From Proales similis (lineage: Eukaryota > Rotifera > Eurotatoria > Ploima > Proalidae): a stretch of 64,000 bases of DNA. Location of the stretch: assembly GCA_019059635.1 (NCBI GenBank), contig JAGVRJ010000015.1, positions 124,001 to 188,000 of the forward strand, given 5' to 3'. The notes under the pieces were generated by a model. That model saw only the letters and a list, made by a program, of their open reading frames with translations, made no database searches and was not told the DNA's origin. Positions within the stretch are counted from its first letter, which is position 1. Each line of letters starts with the position of its first letter. Below are positions 1-10,273 of this stretch, piece by piece. The position numbers and the translations under genes were made by a program.

Positions 1-228
1 AAGCCAAACAAGTCTGACTGGCAGCAAGCGAGAGTTGACCAGATGTTGAAGGGCGATGAACGAAGATCCTGAAGCCACCTCGTTCCAAGCCTCTTTTACC
101 TGTGCTTTCATTTCTGCGACTAAATGCGCCGACTCGCTTGGCGTTTCAGTCAAATGAGCGACTCTTTGCCAACACGAACTTGATTGGCGTCTAATTGACG
201 AAGCAATTTCTTTCTCTCTTTCTATGCA
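1..228 (-). CDS. Possible partial exon of a gene cut by the left window edge
   Basis: On the minus strand there are 76 codons with no stop, running off the left edge, preceded by TGA at 229-231. The translation has mixed protein-like composition, with a helical-looking stretch (AEMKAQVKEAWNEVASGSS) followed by a Leu/Val-rich end. An in-frame ATG lies at 109-111. A good donor-like site (CAG|GTAAAA) falls inside the frame at about 99-102, so the exon could also end there. I do not recognise the product. A 76-codon open frame can occur by chance, so this is a weak call. Confidence 0.3.
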
Positions 229-549
229 TCATATATATTTACTTTTAATTCAAGCGCGCTCGCAAGCAAAACAGCCGCTGACGACACAAAGCAAATAGAC
301 CAGAGCGGATGGCGAAAAATGCAGAATTTATTGATTTCTTACGATTAACTGTGAATGCTCGTGTTCGGGTACGTGGCAACATGGGCCAGAGCAGGTTTGA
401 CCAAAATTAAAAGTTGGCCGGATGTATCCGCTAACAACTTGATATTGAGACCTTGAGCATGAGCAGCAATAGAATGAGCTTTCAGACGCCGACGCCGTCT
501 GAATGGCATTAATGTTAAACTGCGACACAAGTCAACAAGAAGACAAAAA
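229..549. other. Intergenic stretch, nothing recognised
   Basis: About 320 bases between the left-edge open frame and the first channel gene. It holds short AT-rich runs and a CT-rich run near 205-222. No TATA box was recognised close to the ATG at 550. Confidence 0.5.
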
Positions 550-2034
550 ATGTCGAAAAATCAGAGCGAAGAATTGAGCAATTCGAAATCGGAAAAGTCC
601 AAGAGAGCCGAGATCGGACAAGTGGCAAAAGAAATCGCCTCTTCGTCGACCATTCACGCGTTCCCGCACTTGGTCGGCTACAAGTCTCATTTGATATTTG
701 CTGTTTGGCTGGTGGCCTTTTTGGCCTCGTCGTGCGCGTGCGCATTTCTGGTCGTTCAAGTGTTCATCGGCTATTTCTCCTACGATGTGGTCACCAAGTA
801 CACGGTGGTCGACGAGATCGTCTCTACCTTTCCAGCGGTTACCATTTGCAATTTGAACTTTTTCCAGGGACAAACGGCCAAAGAGTATATCGGCGACAGC
901 AGCAACATTCCGAAGATCTACGGCGACGACATATCCAGAGCTCGCTATGTAAACGTGCTCCGACTCAAAGGAATAAACGCAAGCGACGAGTTCAGGCAGA
1001 GCACCGGGTTGAAATTGAGTCAAATGCTGCTCGTTTGCAAATACGGTCTCTTGGACTGCAATGAGACCGATTTCGACTGGGAGTACCAGGAGCTCTATTC
1101 AAACTGCTACTCGTTCAACCGACGTCTACCTGCAAGGAACATAAGTCAAACGGGTCGAGTGAACGGCTTAAGGCTCGAGTTGTTCGTTGGCGAGGGTTCT
1201 GAAGATTTTCAGCACAGTTCAGCAAATGGCATTCACGTCTACATTCACAATCAGAGCGAGAAGCCCGATTTCAACGGCGGCTTCGACGTGCCTACTGGAA
1301 TGCTGACACAAGTGAGCGTTTATCGCACATTTATAAAGCGAGAGCCTCGGCCTTACAGTGACTGCGTAGCTAATCTGGACAAACTTGGCGATCATCCGTC
1401 GCCTCTGTTTAAGAAAATTGTGTCGCAAGGCGTCAAATACACGAGAAAGAGCTGCATGGAAGTGTGCAATCAAGAAATGCTCTATTCAGAGTGCAACTGC
1501 CACGCTGGTCCCAAAAGCGATCTATTTCTAGACCAAGGGTCCTGCATCAATCCGGAACAGTTCACTTGCTTCGTAAACTTTACAAGTATGATAGCCGGCA
1601 ATGATTTGAGCTCCAAGTGCGACTGTCCGCTTGAATGCGAATCATTGACTTATTCAAATAGCCTGGCGATGGCCTCTTATCCTTCAAGACGACTGCTTGA
1701 GAACATGCTGGAGAGCGAGCAGTTCATTGCCAAGACTGGCTTCAATACGAGCCTAGGAGAGCAGAGGCTGCGCGATCAAGTGCTCAGAATCGAGATAAAC
1801 TATGAAATGCTCGGCTACACAATCATTCAAGAGCTGATCAAGGTCGATGTTGGCACTCTGATCTCTTCGGTGGGCGGCACTTTCGGCCTTTTTATGGGCG
1901 CCAGTTTTCTCAGCCTCATCGAGCTGGTCGAATTCCTGCTCGAGTTGATCAGAATCTCGTTTCGCGGCAAAAACCCTTTCCGCCCGAACAAAGTAGACTC
2001 TGCGCAACCGGCGGCACAGATTGCATTCAAATAA
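550..2034 (+). CDS. DEG/ENaC/ASIC family sodium channel subunit (copy 1)
   Basis: A single-exon gene of 494 aa, a normal length for a DEG/ENaC subunit. Members assemble as trimeric, amiloride-sensitive cation channels gated by peptides, acid or mechanical force. Visible parts are a short cytoplasmic N-terminus, TM1 at about 47-76, the post-TM1 motif FPAVTICNLN near 94-103, a large extracellular domain with many cysteines, and the pore block GGTFGLFMGASFLSLIE near 442-458. The latter contains the Gly-Ala-Ser selectivity triplet. The N-terminal gating motif, usually His-Gly, is His-Ala here (IHAFPH, residues 35-40). The next gene is a close paralogue in the same direction. A poly(A) signal lies at 2076-2081. 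The gating stimulus cannot be read from the sequence. Confidence 0.93.
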   Translation: MSKNQSEELSNSKSEKSKRAEIGQVAKEIASSSTIHAFPHLVGYKSHLIFAVWLVAFLASSCACAFLVVQVFIGYFSYDVVTKYTVVDEIVSTFPAVTICNLNFFQGQTAKEYIGDSSNIPKIYGDDISRARYVNVLRLKGINASDEFRQSTGLKLSQMLLVCKYGLLDCNETDFDWEYQELYSNCYSFNRRLPARNISQTGRVNGLRLELFVGEGSEDFQHSSANGIHVYIHNQSEKPDFNGGFDVPTGMLTQVSVYRTFIKREPRPYSDCVANLDKLGDHPSPLFKKIVSQGVKYTRKSCMEVCNQEMLYSECNCHAGPKSDLFLDQGSCINPEQFTCFVNFTSMIAGNDLSSKCDCPLECESLTYSNSLAMASYPSRRLLENMLESEQFIAKTGFNTSLGEQRLRDQVLRIEINYEMLGYTIIQELIKVDVGTLISSVGGTFGLFMGASFLSLIELVEFLLELIRISFRGKNPFRPNKVDSAQPAAQIAFK

Positions 2035-2250
2035 AACCAATCGATTAAACTGTTTTACTCGTGTCTGATTTGGAAAATAAATTTGAAAAAAAGACAACAA
2101 AAATGGCAGTTCTCCAATTCGCTCGAAATGAGGCAAGAAAAGAGGGAGAAGGCGCTTGGTGGGCAAAATTGGCAAATTCGTCAGCGAAACAAAGTAATTA
2201 AAAAGCGCTAGTTGCTCGAAGCATGCGCTTAAACATCCGGCCTGGGCTGG

Positions 2251-2257
2251 TATAAAT
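2251..2257 (+). promoter_or_regulatory. TATA box of the second DEG/ENaC gene
   Basis: TATAAAT lies 44 bp before the ATG at 2301, so the expected start site would leave a leader of roughly 15-20 nt. Confidence 0.55.
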
Positions 2258-2300
2258 GTGGACGAGCGAGAAGAGATGAAAGCAATTATTAGTGGAAGCA

Positions 2301-3737
2301 ATGCAATCGTCGAAAAGTCAAAAATTGAAAGAGTTTGCCAAAGATTATGGATCGAGCTCGACCGTGCATGCCATTCCTCATCTGCTCAATTCGAAGAGCA
2401 AGCTGGGCCGCGTAATTTGGATGCTGGCATTTTTAAGCTCGTCGGCTGGATGTGGCTATTTTATCGCGCAGAGCATAATCGCCTACTTTGCCTACGAGGC
2501 TGTCAGCAAGTACAGCATGTTTCGTCAGATGCCAGCCGAGTTTCCGACAGTAACCATCTGCAATTTGAACTCATTCTACGGCGAGAAAGGCAGAGAATTC
2601 ATCATGGCGACAAGGGGCGAACCGTCTGCACAATTTTACGCAGACGATATGAACCGAGTGCGCTTTTTCTCGGTTCTGCAGCTCAAAGGCTCAAACAAGA
2701 GCGACGAGGAGATTCAAGAGACGAGCCTCACTCTGGAGCAAATGATGATCATGTGCAGATTCAACGGCAACCAGTGCTCGCCGGACGACTTTGAGTGGAG
2801 CTACAACGATCTCTACGGCAACTGCTATTCGTTCAACAGACAAATACCGGCCAAGTTTGTCACTCGAGTGGGCAGGTTGAACGGCTTGCGAATGGAGCTG
2901 TTTGTGGGCGACTCTTATGACGCCTTTCAGCAGAGTGTGTGGAACGGCATCCACGTCTACGTGCACAACCAGACCGAAGAGGCGGATTTCAACGCCGGCT
3001 TCGATCTTCCGGCCGGTTTCGCCTCTCAGGTTTCTGTGCATCGCACATACATAAGCAAAGTGCCCAGACCCTACAGCGACTGCCTGGACTCGCTCGAGAG
3101 CTACAACTCGCCATATGTGCAAATCACCCTGCAGAAGGCCAGACCGTACAATCAGCAAAAGTGCTTTGATATTTGCTTTCAGGAGAAACTGTTCCCCATC
3201 TGCGAGTGCCATGCGGGCGCTCAGGGTGAACTTTATGCGTCCAAGCCTCGATGTCTGAGTCAGAACCAAACGAGATGCTTCTTTGCGGAATACGCTCGAT
3301 TTAGCACACTCAATCTGGACCAGGAGTGCGACTGTCCTCTTCAATGCCAAGGAGTTTTCTACGACTACACAGTGTCGAGCTCGGTGTTTCCCAGCACTTA
3401 TTTCGCTCAGACCTATCTCAACAAATCGGACTTTTTGTCAAGGTCAGGCCTGAGTGCCAACGCGTCGGTTGACCATATTCGCCGTCAGCTCTTATACCTG
3501 GAGGTCTACTACGACGTATTGGCCTACACTCAAATCGAGGCGACCATTAAAATTGATGTTGGTTCCCTCATTTCGTCGATAGGCGGCACATTCGGTCTGT
3601 TCATGGGCGCCAGCTTCCTGAGCTTTATCGAGCTATTTGAGTTTATTGCCGAACTGGTTCGATTTCACCGCAACAGTGAAAAGCGTCAAGTAGAGCCGAG
3701 TAATAAAACTGCATCGGCAGACTCGAACTTGAGTTAA
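2301..3737 (+). CDS. DEG/ENaC family channel subunit (copy 2)
   Basis: A single-exon gene of 478 aa. I chose the ATG at 2301 because the only upstream in-frame extension starts at a GTG codon. It is the closest local relative of the gene at 550: both share the N-terminal SSST-HA-PH pattern, the FPTVTICNLN post-TM1 motif, the ECDCPLQC cysteine cluster and the pore block GGTFGLFMGASFLSFIE with Gly-Ala-Ser. TM1 is at about 36-63. The gating dipeptide is His-Ala (residues 23-24) instead of the usual His-Gly. The arrangement suggests a tandem duplication. The two products might co-assemble, but that is inference. Confidence 0.93.
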   Translation: MQSSKSQKLKEFAKDYGSSSTVHAIPHLLNSKSKLGRVIWMLAFLSSSAGCGYFIAQSIIAYFAYEAVSKYSMFRQMPAEFPTVTICNLNSFYGEKGREFIMATRGEPSAQFYADDMNRVRFFSVLQLKGSNKSDEEIQETSLTLEQMMIMCRFNGNQCSPDDFEWSYNDLYGNCYSFNRQIPAKFVTRVGRLNGLRMELFVGDSYDAFQQSVWNGIHVYVHNQTEEADFNAGFDLPAGFASQVSVHRTYISKVPRPYSDCLDSLESYNSPYVQITLQKARPYNQQKCFDICFQEKLFPICECHAGAQGELYASKPRCLSQNQTRCFFAEYARFSTLNLDQECDCPLQCQGVFYDYTVSSSVFPSTYFAQTYLNKSDFLSRSGLSANASVDHIRRQLLYLEVYYDVLAYTQIEATIKIDVGSLISSIGGTFGLFMGASFLSFIELFEFIAELVRFHRNSEKRQVEPSNKTASADSNLS

Positions 3738-3938
3738 AATTGAAATTTGTCGAGTCATTGCTTTTAAAGAAATCGATTTCTGTCCAGAAAGGACTTCCTG
3801 GTGCCAACCGAGTCGGCTGAGCTTGCGTCACACAGAACAGCTCTCTCGCAATTAATTCCTCTTTTTTCATTTTATTGTCCTAGAAAATGAGAAAAAATGC
3901 TGCTGACTCAGCAAAAAAAAAAACAGACTTTTGACTCA

Positions 3939-5543
3939 TTATTGGGCTGGAGGCGCCTTGTAGTCGGCATGGACTGCAGGGCGTTTGACAAGCTTGTAAA
4001 TTAAATTCATGAAAATCTCGACCAGCTCGACGAAGCTCAGAGCGCTGACTCCGATAAACAGGCCAAGAGTGCCGCCCACCGAACTGACGAATGTGATTGC
4101 GGATATGCTCTCGACCTCGCTGATTACGGTCTGGTCGAACGTGTCGTAGAAGACGTTGAGCGAGACTATGCTGCTCTTCAACTGGTCGAAGCTGGGCTGG
4201 CCGTTCGAAAACTTGGCTCTCACGTACTCTTGCTGCAAGAGACCTTCTCCGTACGGCCTCACCGGGTAGTCGGCAAAAGAGACCAAGTAACTGTACTCGA
4301 CTGTCTCGCATTCTAACGGGCATTCTTGGTCACAGGTCGTTTTGGCCCACGCAGAGTTGCCGTATTCTCTGTGGCGCTTGAAAACGCAGCCGATTTGCTC
4401 GAGAGTTGTGCACGGCTCTAGGTGTCCGCTGTAGGGCAATGGCGATGCAAAGCATTCACAGCGATCGGATATAAACCGCTGAAAGCAAAGGTCAAGACAC
4501 GCAGTGCGCTGGTAATGGCCGAACATCTGAATCACTTGGCGATAGAGCTCGGACGAGAACGAGTCGATCGAGTCTAGATCTTGGATACAGTCACTGAACG
4601 GCGAGCTGAGTTTGCGTCTAAATTGCTTGCTCATGCTTATGTCGGCCTGAATGCCGGTCGACACGTCAATGCCGCCGTACATGTAATCTAGTCAAAGCAG
4701 AACGAGTTAAACCAGAAAGAGCGAGGACGAGTGAAGAGAGGCACTCTCACTTTCAGTTTTGTTGTTGATAAACACGTGAACGCCAGCCACCGGTGAAAGC
4801 GACTCAATTGATTCAGGTTGGTCGACGAGAAGCTCAAGACGAACGCCGTAGAACTTGCCCGCTCGAGTAGCTTGCCTCACCGGACCCAGCTTGCCCGAGT
4901 TGAATCTGTAGCAGTTGCCGTGGCTTACCGAGTAGAACCATTCAAAGTTGCTTGCCGAGCATGTGGCCGCTCCATAAAGACAACTGATCAGCATTCGCTC
5001 GAGCGGATGGTCAAGCTGACGCTTGAAATCGTCCGAATGCTCGTTTTTAAACAGCTCGGACTGCACAAGCAAATGGGCCAGATCGAGTCTGTTTGCCAGT
5101 TGAGTGGAATTGGCCTCTCTGGCCAGAACTGGGTCGTCAATGCCTGTCAAATTGTTTATCCTGAACACGTAGTCCACAAACGCCAGTGACTTGTTGCTGA
5201 GATATTGATTCAGGTTGCAAATCGACACGGTCGGATATTCGGTGGCAACTGGTCGCTCTATTTGAATGTTGACCACCACGCTGAACTGAAAGAAGGCGAT
5301 GAACGCCGTGATGATGGAATAAGCGCAATAGCCCGAGCTGATGATGATGCACGCGACCCAAAGTAGCCGCACGAGATTGCTCGGCGCCCGGGTGAGATTG
5401 GGCACTCCGTGCATGCTCGTGCTGCCTGCCCAGGAGAGAAGCTCGCCTTTAAGCATTGAGCCAAAAGTGCCGCCTATGCGCACCTGGCGCTCGCCGTCGC
5501 TCTTTTCTTCTCTCTTTTCTTCGGTCTGGCCAACTTGAGCCAT
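3939..5543 (-). CDS. DEG/ENaC family channel subunit (copy 3, two exons)
   Basis: Two exons (5543-4751 and 4687-3939) flank a 63-bp GT-AG intron and give 513 aa. The start at 5543 (MAQVGQ) is preferred over an in-frame extension without a clear initiation context. Parts seen are TM1 near 56-85, the motif YPTVSICNLN, the extracellular cysteine domain (PFSDC, CECFASP, CPLECE), and the pore block GGTLGLFIGVSALSFVE with a Gly-Val-Ser filter. The gating dipeptide is His-Gly (MHGVPN, residues 44-49), unlike copies 1 and 2. It is transcribed towards the copy 1/2 pair. The intron falls in the finger/thumb part of the extracellular domain. Confidence 0.92.
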
Positions 5544-5910
5544 TTCTTTCTCTCTCTCCTTTTGCGTTTCTTGCTCGCTTTTAGGTTCGCAAGTGCGATT
5601 ATTTGATATAAAAACGAGCCAATTCGACAATCGATTATATTTCTCGTTTATTTCAGATTGAGATTGTCATTAAGCAAATATTGTCGCCGCGCTCTGCAAT
5701 TAGTTGTTTTTAGCGCTTGACTGTTGCAAAATGAAATAAAACGACGATCGAGTTGGATAAGTAACTGTGTGATGCATGTGCGAGGTCGACAACAATTGTT
5801 GGCACTATTGACAGTGGCACTCTCCGCCCCTCGGACGGAGTCGATTCGTAAATTATGCAAAAGGGTCATTAGGGAGCTTAGGGATAGGACTCGCACAAAA
5901 AGCCACTCCC

Positions 5911-5925
5911 CGTTTCTAGAACTTG
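5911..5925 (+). promoter_or_regulatory. Heat shock element
   Basis: The core TTCTAGAA (5914-5921) gives two perfect inverted nGAAn units, followed by an imperfect third unit. It lies about 70 bp before the TATA box of the small heat shock gene, the usual place for an HSF binding site. This predicts induction by heat or proteotoxic stress. Confidence 0.6.
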
Positions 5926-5990
5926 CCACTCTTCTCTCATTCATGCAAGTTCAGTGGGCAAAACGTTCTCGCAAAATCTTTCCTCTCGTC

Positions 5991-5998
5991 TATAAATA
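5991..5998 (+). promoter_or_regulatory. TATA box of the small heat shock gene
   Basis: TATAAATA lies 89 bp before the ATG at 6080, which fits a transcription start near 6020 and a leader of about 60 nt. Confidence 0.65.
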
Positions 5999-6079
5999 GC
6001 CGGCTGTCTGCACGGGCACGTAGATAATCGCGATCGAGTGAGAACGAAAGCTAAATTTGAAAAGAAAAAAGAGCCGAAA

Positions 6080-6934
6080 ATGATGGAGAGCAGCAACTTG
6101 CTTGGCGAACGGAGCCTACTAGCCGATCCGTGGACTGAATCGTCGAGACTGGGACTGTACGACCCGCTGGATGACTTGGATCGGCTGATGCGACGCAATT
6201 TGAGATGGCTCAACGTGCCCAGTTTCATGAGCCCACAAGAGCTCACGTCACAGATCGGAGCAGGTCACAAGTTTCGCGTGTCGGTCGACTGCAATGGCTA
6301 CGATTTTGACACGATTTCAACTCGAGCCGAGGACGGCAAGCTGCGCGTGTCCGCACGGCGCCTCCAGAGCTCAGAAGGGCGTGAGGGCGAGAAGGACAAG
6401 CCAAAAGAGCACAAGCAAGAGCTGATAAAAGAGTTCAAGCTTCCAGAGAACGCACAGCCGAATAGCTTGATGAGCTACGTGAACGAGCAAGGCTTCTTGG
6501 TGATCGAGCTGCCACTGAGCTTCCCTCAGGCGCCGTTCAGCGAACTGCCTCAAGTGGCCACACACAAGGACGGCACTCAGACTGTGCATTATAAATTGTC
6601 CATTCCGAACAGCATCAAGCCAGAACATGTGCAAGTCTCCTACAGGGGTCGGGATCTGATTGTTAAAGCAGACGAGCAGACAGACGACGAGAACGGAGCC
6701 ACGCATCGCATTCACTACTACCGGCGAACGACACTGCCGGAGAACACCAACTTCGACCTGCTCAACTGCAATCTGGACGATAGTGGCCACTTGACTGTGA
6801 GCGCACCTCTACACGCCGAGTACCAGGGCGGCTTCAAGAGAATTCCGCTCAATTTCAACCGATCACATGAGAGCATCGAGTCGGGCGGCCAGCATGGGCG
6901 CCAGCAACAACCAACACAGCATTCAGGAGCGTGA
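6080..6934 (+). CDS. Small heat shock protein with two alpha-crystallin domains
   Basis: Single exon, 284 aa. The start is the first ATG (MMESS). Small heat shock proteins are ATP-independent holdases that keep unfolding proteins soluble in the cytosol. A first alpha-crystallin domain spans about residues 60-150 (KFRVSVDCNGYDF to GFLVIELPL). A second spans about 168-245 (VHYKLSIPNSIKPEHVQ to GHLTVSAPL). The N-terminal segment has a basic motif (LMRRNLRWL). A typical family member has one such domain and 150-220 aa, so this is the tandem form best known from flatworms. The upstream heat shock element and TATA box support the call. A poly(A) signal is at 6998-7003. Confidence 0.9.
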   Translation: MMESSNLLGERSLLADPWTESSRLGLYDPLDDLDRLMRRNLRWLNVPSFMSPQELTSQIGAGHKFRVSVDCNGYDFDTISTRAEDGKLRVSARRLQSSEGREGEKDKPKEHKQELIKEFKLPENAQPNSLMSYVNEQGFLVIELPLSFPQAPFSELPQVATHKDGTQTVHYKLSIPNSIKPEHVQVSYRGRDLIVKADEQTDDENGATHRIHYYRRTTLPENTNFDLLNCNLDDSGHLTVSAPLHAEYQGGFKRIPLNFNRSHESIESGGQHGRQQQPTQHSGA

Positions 6935-7438
6935 GACCAATCAAAGAGCATTTTGTCCATTCTCCATCTCGTCTGTTCATGATCTGGTCGTCAATTGAAT
7001 AAAATAGAAATTAAAGTTGAGCAGAAACTTGAACTGAGAAATAAGAAATGGTTGCTATTTATAGACGATACTGCTTACTAGCCTCGGGCATCTGGCATTG
7101 TTTATTCTTATTCAAACTCAAGCAAGTCAGGAGTGGCTGGACTGCTTGACTCGAACTCGTCTTGAGTAAAGTTAAAATTGAAATTGGCAAAGATAACGAA
7201 GCGAACGATGGTTGAACGCATAAATGCAAATTATGCTCGTTCTGCTTATGGGCAAATTGGTTGTCAATTCATGAATGACAAATCAAAAGGAAGAGAACGC
7301 TTTCGGTCGATTTGGGGGCTGCTTTATGTGTCGCAATTGATTATTTCTATCGAGGCCAGAAGTTTGCAGTTTTCTAGCTTTGTTTCTTTTGGAACCAAAC
7401 GAACTGTAGATAAAGAAAAGACGAGCTGCGACGAGAGC
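6935..7438. other. Intergenic: 3' end of heat shock gene and 5' flank of clathrin light chain
   Basis: Holds the heat shock gene poly(A) signal (6998-7003). An open frame continuous with the next gene runs through 7178-7438, but clathrin light chain similarity begins only at the ATG at 7439, so I treat it as leader. Nothing else recognised. Confidence 0.5.
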
Positions 7439-8383
7439 ATGGACGCGTTCGAAAGTGACCCAGCCGCCGACTTCCTGCAACGTGAGCAAGACGAATTTGC
7501 CCAAATCGAGGCAAACGCTGATTCGGCCAATAGCGATCCGTACGCGGCCGTAGCCGACACCCAGAGGCAAATTCAAGAGCCGGAGAGTGTAAAACGCTGG
7601 CGTGAAGAGCAGAAGAAAAGAATCGCCCAAATGGACGCGGACGAGGAAAAGCGGCGCGTCGAATGGCTGGAAAGAGCCAAAGTGGAAATCGCCGACTGGC
7701 ACAAGACCCGAGAAGAGCAACTGGCCCGAACGATAGAAGTCAACAGGTACGCTCAGTCCTCTCCAATCTCTCTCTCTCTCTCTCTCTTTCACACTCACTC
7801 TCTCTCTCTCTCTCTATGGCTCTCTGCCTGGTTCTCTTCGAGTCCTTTCTCTTCCGATTGAGCCTCGTGCGCACCCACTCACCGGTCTTGACTGAATTGA
7901 CTATCTTGTTCTCTAACACTCTTGTCTCATTTTAAACTGAATCGATTGACTTTCAAGACAGGCCAACAAGTGAGCTGCTTTGTCTCTATCGTCTACTACT
8001 CTCCCCAATTCCCGTAGCTGTTCGTACGCTCAGTAGAAACGCTCACTCATCCGACCTTACTACTCACCTGTCGGCCCCTTCGCTGTGCTGCCTGTCGTTT
8101 TTAATGACTAATGGCTGCGTCCGCTTTGTAGTTCCATTAATTGTATTCGCTTGATAATCGCATTCGTTGGCTAAACTCTTCTATTCTCAGGGACTCGGAG
8201 GCCAAATTGGAGGCGCAGCGTGAGACCAGCCAGCCGACAGACACGAACGCCGACAAATGGAGCAAGATAAACGATTTGTGCGAATTCAACCCGAAAGCCA
8301 ACAAGAACAGCAAAGACGTGAGTCGAATGCGTTCAATCCTGCTGCACCTGGCGGCCAAGAAAGCCCAGAAAGCTTCGGCTTGA
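7439..8383 (+). CDS. CLTA/CLTB-like: Clathrin light chain
   Basis: Two exons (7439-7746 and 8191-8383) encode 166 aa. Clathrin light chain binds the heavy-chain hub and regulates coat assembly in endocytosis and trafficking. Evidence is the N-terminal conserved block DPAADFLQREQDEFAQIE (residues 7-24), a charged heptad-like helix for heavy-chain binding (about 50-110), and the conserved C-terminus WSKINDLCEFNPK followed by KDVSRMRSILLHL. It is shorter than vertebrate forms (over 210 aa) because the spacer between the N-terminal block and the helix is reduced. The 444-bp intron is long for this window and carries CT-rich microsatellites. A poly(A) signal is at 8566-8571. Confidence 0.92.
7769..7815. 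repeat. CT microsatellite in the clathrin light chain intron
   Basis: Two runs of (CT)n separated by a short TTTCACACTCAC-like spacer, wholly inside the intron. Confidence 0.8.
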
Positions 8384-8724
8384 TCCAACACTTGTTCATT
8401 CCCACCCATCTCAGTCTGTCTGTCTGTCTGATGTCTGCTCCCTTTTGTCTCTTTCTTTTGCAATCACACGACGCTGCCCACAGCGCACAATTCTCTTCAA
8501 TGCGCACCGCAATTCTCTTCAATCCAGAAATGGCTACATTTTCTATTCGACGCGTAGACGAGAGAAATAAATTAAATTGTCCCATTTGAACAACAAATTT
8601 TATAAATGCATCTCTGACGCTCGCGCCTATCACGGCCATCACATGCCAGATCACATGAGCGCGCGGCAATCTCTCTTCTCGAACTGTTCAGGAGTCTCAG
8701 GCCCAGTGAAGACGAAGAAGGGCA
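8384..8724. other. Intergenic, clathrin light chain 3' UTR
   Basis: Contains a short TCTG repeat near 8410-8430, a duplicated CAATTCTCTTCAAT segment at about 8488-8524, and the poly(A) signal at 8566-8571. No gene seen. Confidence 0.5.
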
Positions 8725-9870
8725 ATGAGCGACGCATTTAAGGACTACATTGTGTTGAACGAAGCAGTGGGCGGCGCTGCACAAGAGCCGATGGCCGATG
8801 CAGCCGAGCTGGCTCACAAGCTGCATACGCTGATGCTCCGCCTCAAGGGCATGAGTCTAATCGAGGACAACCAAGTCGACTATTCGGCATTTTTCCAGAG
8901 CGATCTCTTCAGAAACGACTACAAACAGCTGTTGTCTGAGCTGGCTCGAGTCGATTTAGACCAGCTGATCGGCAGCGATTCGCATCTGCTCTCTTTCTTC
9001 ATCAGTAATCATTTGGCCTTGGCAAAGTCGGCTGTCAATCTAACATCCAAGCGAAGGTGTCTACAACGCGCTCACGATTCACGCGATCGCGCACCAGACG
9101 ACTGTGCCCGGCGTTAGGCTGGGCAGCATGCTTTCGCAGCTCGACGGCAAATTCTGGACCCGATTCGCCTACAACATTGGCGGCCTTTTGTTCAGTCTGG
9201 ACGACATTGAGCACGGAATCCTAAGAGGTGGGTGCCAACACTGCCGGTCAAAACGAATAAAAACGTCTTCTGACACTCGTCTCTGAGCAGGCAATCGAAA
9301 GCATCCGAGTCGGGGCGAGCCTGTCATTCCTCAAGGTGACGAGCGGCTCAAGTACGCAGTGCAGAAATTCGACGCTCGCATTCACTTTGTGCTCAACTGT
9401 GGCGCCAAGGTAAACAACACAGACATCGGAGAGTCAGTCAAATCGAATTTTGATTGTGAAATAGGGCTGTCCACCGACCCGGTTTTTCACGCCTCAGAAC
9501 ATTGCGTTGGGCCTCGAGAAGGCGAGCGCCAACTTTTGTTCGGGCGAGACTCAAGTGAATCTGAGCGAGAACCAGGTGACTTTGTCCAGAATATTCCTCT
9601 GGTACAGAAGCGATTTCGTCGAATCGGTTCAGGACGCGAATCTGAACGAAGATCAGAGACTTCTCAGGTGGGCCCGACCCTACCAGGCTGTTGTGGTCAA
9701 ACTTTTAACGACACCTTTTGAGCAGATTCATCCAGAGTTGTCTGACAGACGCCGACTCGACGTTGTTCAAAGAGCTCGAAGCGGCGATCCAGGCCGTGAA
9801 TGACGTCGGCAACGGGACGATCGAAATCAAATACTTTGTCTACGACTGGAACGTGAATGCAAAGCACTAG
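8725..9870 (+). CDS. DUF547 domain protein
   Basis: Five exons (8725-9004, 9057-9227, 9291-9409, 9465-9667, 9726-9870) with introns of 52-63 bp give 305 aa. Joining them restores the DUF547 hallmarks: VYNALTIHAI (after the first intron), the conserved FWTRFAYNIGG and IEHGILRGNRKHP blocks, the ARIHFVLNCGAKGCPP box spanning intron 3, and the C-terminal IEIKYFVYDWNV. The usual Asn of the INVYNAL box is Ser (ISVYNAL). DUF547 occurs in bacteria, plants and animals and has no settled biochemical role. No signal peptide is visible, so it is probably cytosolic. A poly(A) signal lies at 9883-9888, only 12 nt after the stop. Confidence 0.85.
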
Positions 9871-10273
9871 ATCGAGCAGTTTAATAAAATCGTTAATTAC
9901 TACATTTGCGTGTCGTCAAGTGTCAATATCAGCAGTCTGACTTGTTGGCTCAGATTGATTGGCGCAAGTGTCTGCTCGGTGAATAAATGAAATGGAAGCA
10001 ATTTCCGGCCTGGCTCGCAAGTCAATCAGGATTGAGAAAATTCAGCCTTGACGGTTGCCTAGCCAAGTTTTGTGCAGTGACAGCGGAACAAATTCACATG
10101 CCTTGGCCAACTTTCATGTCGATCTTTGAGCCACGTAGATCGCTGAAATAGAAACTAGAAATTTGAATTTGTTTGCTCGCTACATGCAGTCGTGTGGACT
10201 TTGGCGGCGATCAGGATCATAGCAGCTTTTTTTTTCATGAATTCAGTTGATTAGAAGCGAATTGAGAAAGAAA
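9871..10273. other. Intergenic, nothing beyond a poly(A) signal
   Basis: Carries the DUF547 gene poly(A) signal (9883-9888) and a T9 run near 10228. No promoter motif recognised for the downstream channel gene. Confidence 0.5.

Larger units (their letters stand above)
5544..6079. other. Divergent promoter region between channel copy 3 and the heat shock gene
   Basis: Shared upstream region of two head-to-head genes. It contains the heat shock element and TATA box of the plus-strand gene, listed separately. No clear TATA box was seen for the minus-strand channel gene. Confidence 0.5.

Noticed and set aside
7178-7438. N-terminal extension of clathrin light chain
   Set aside because: In frame but composition changes abruptly and similarity to clathrin light chain starts at the ATG at 7439.
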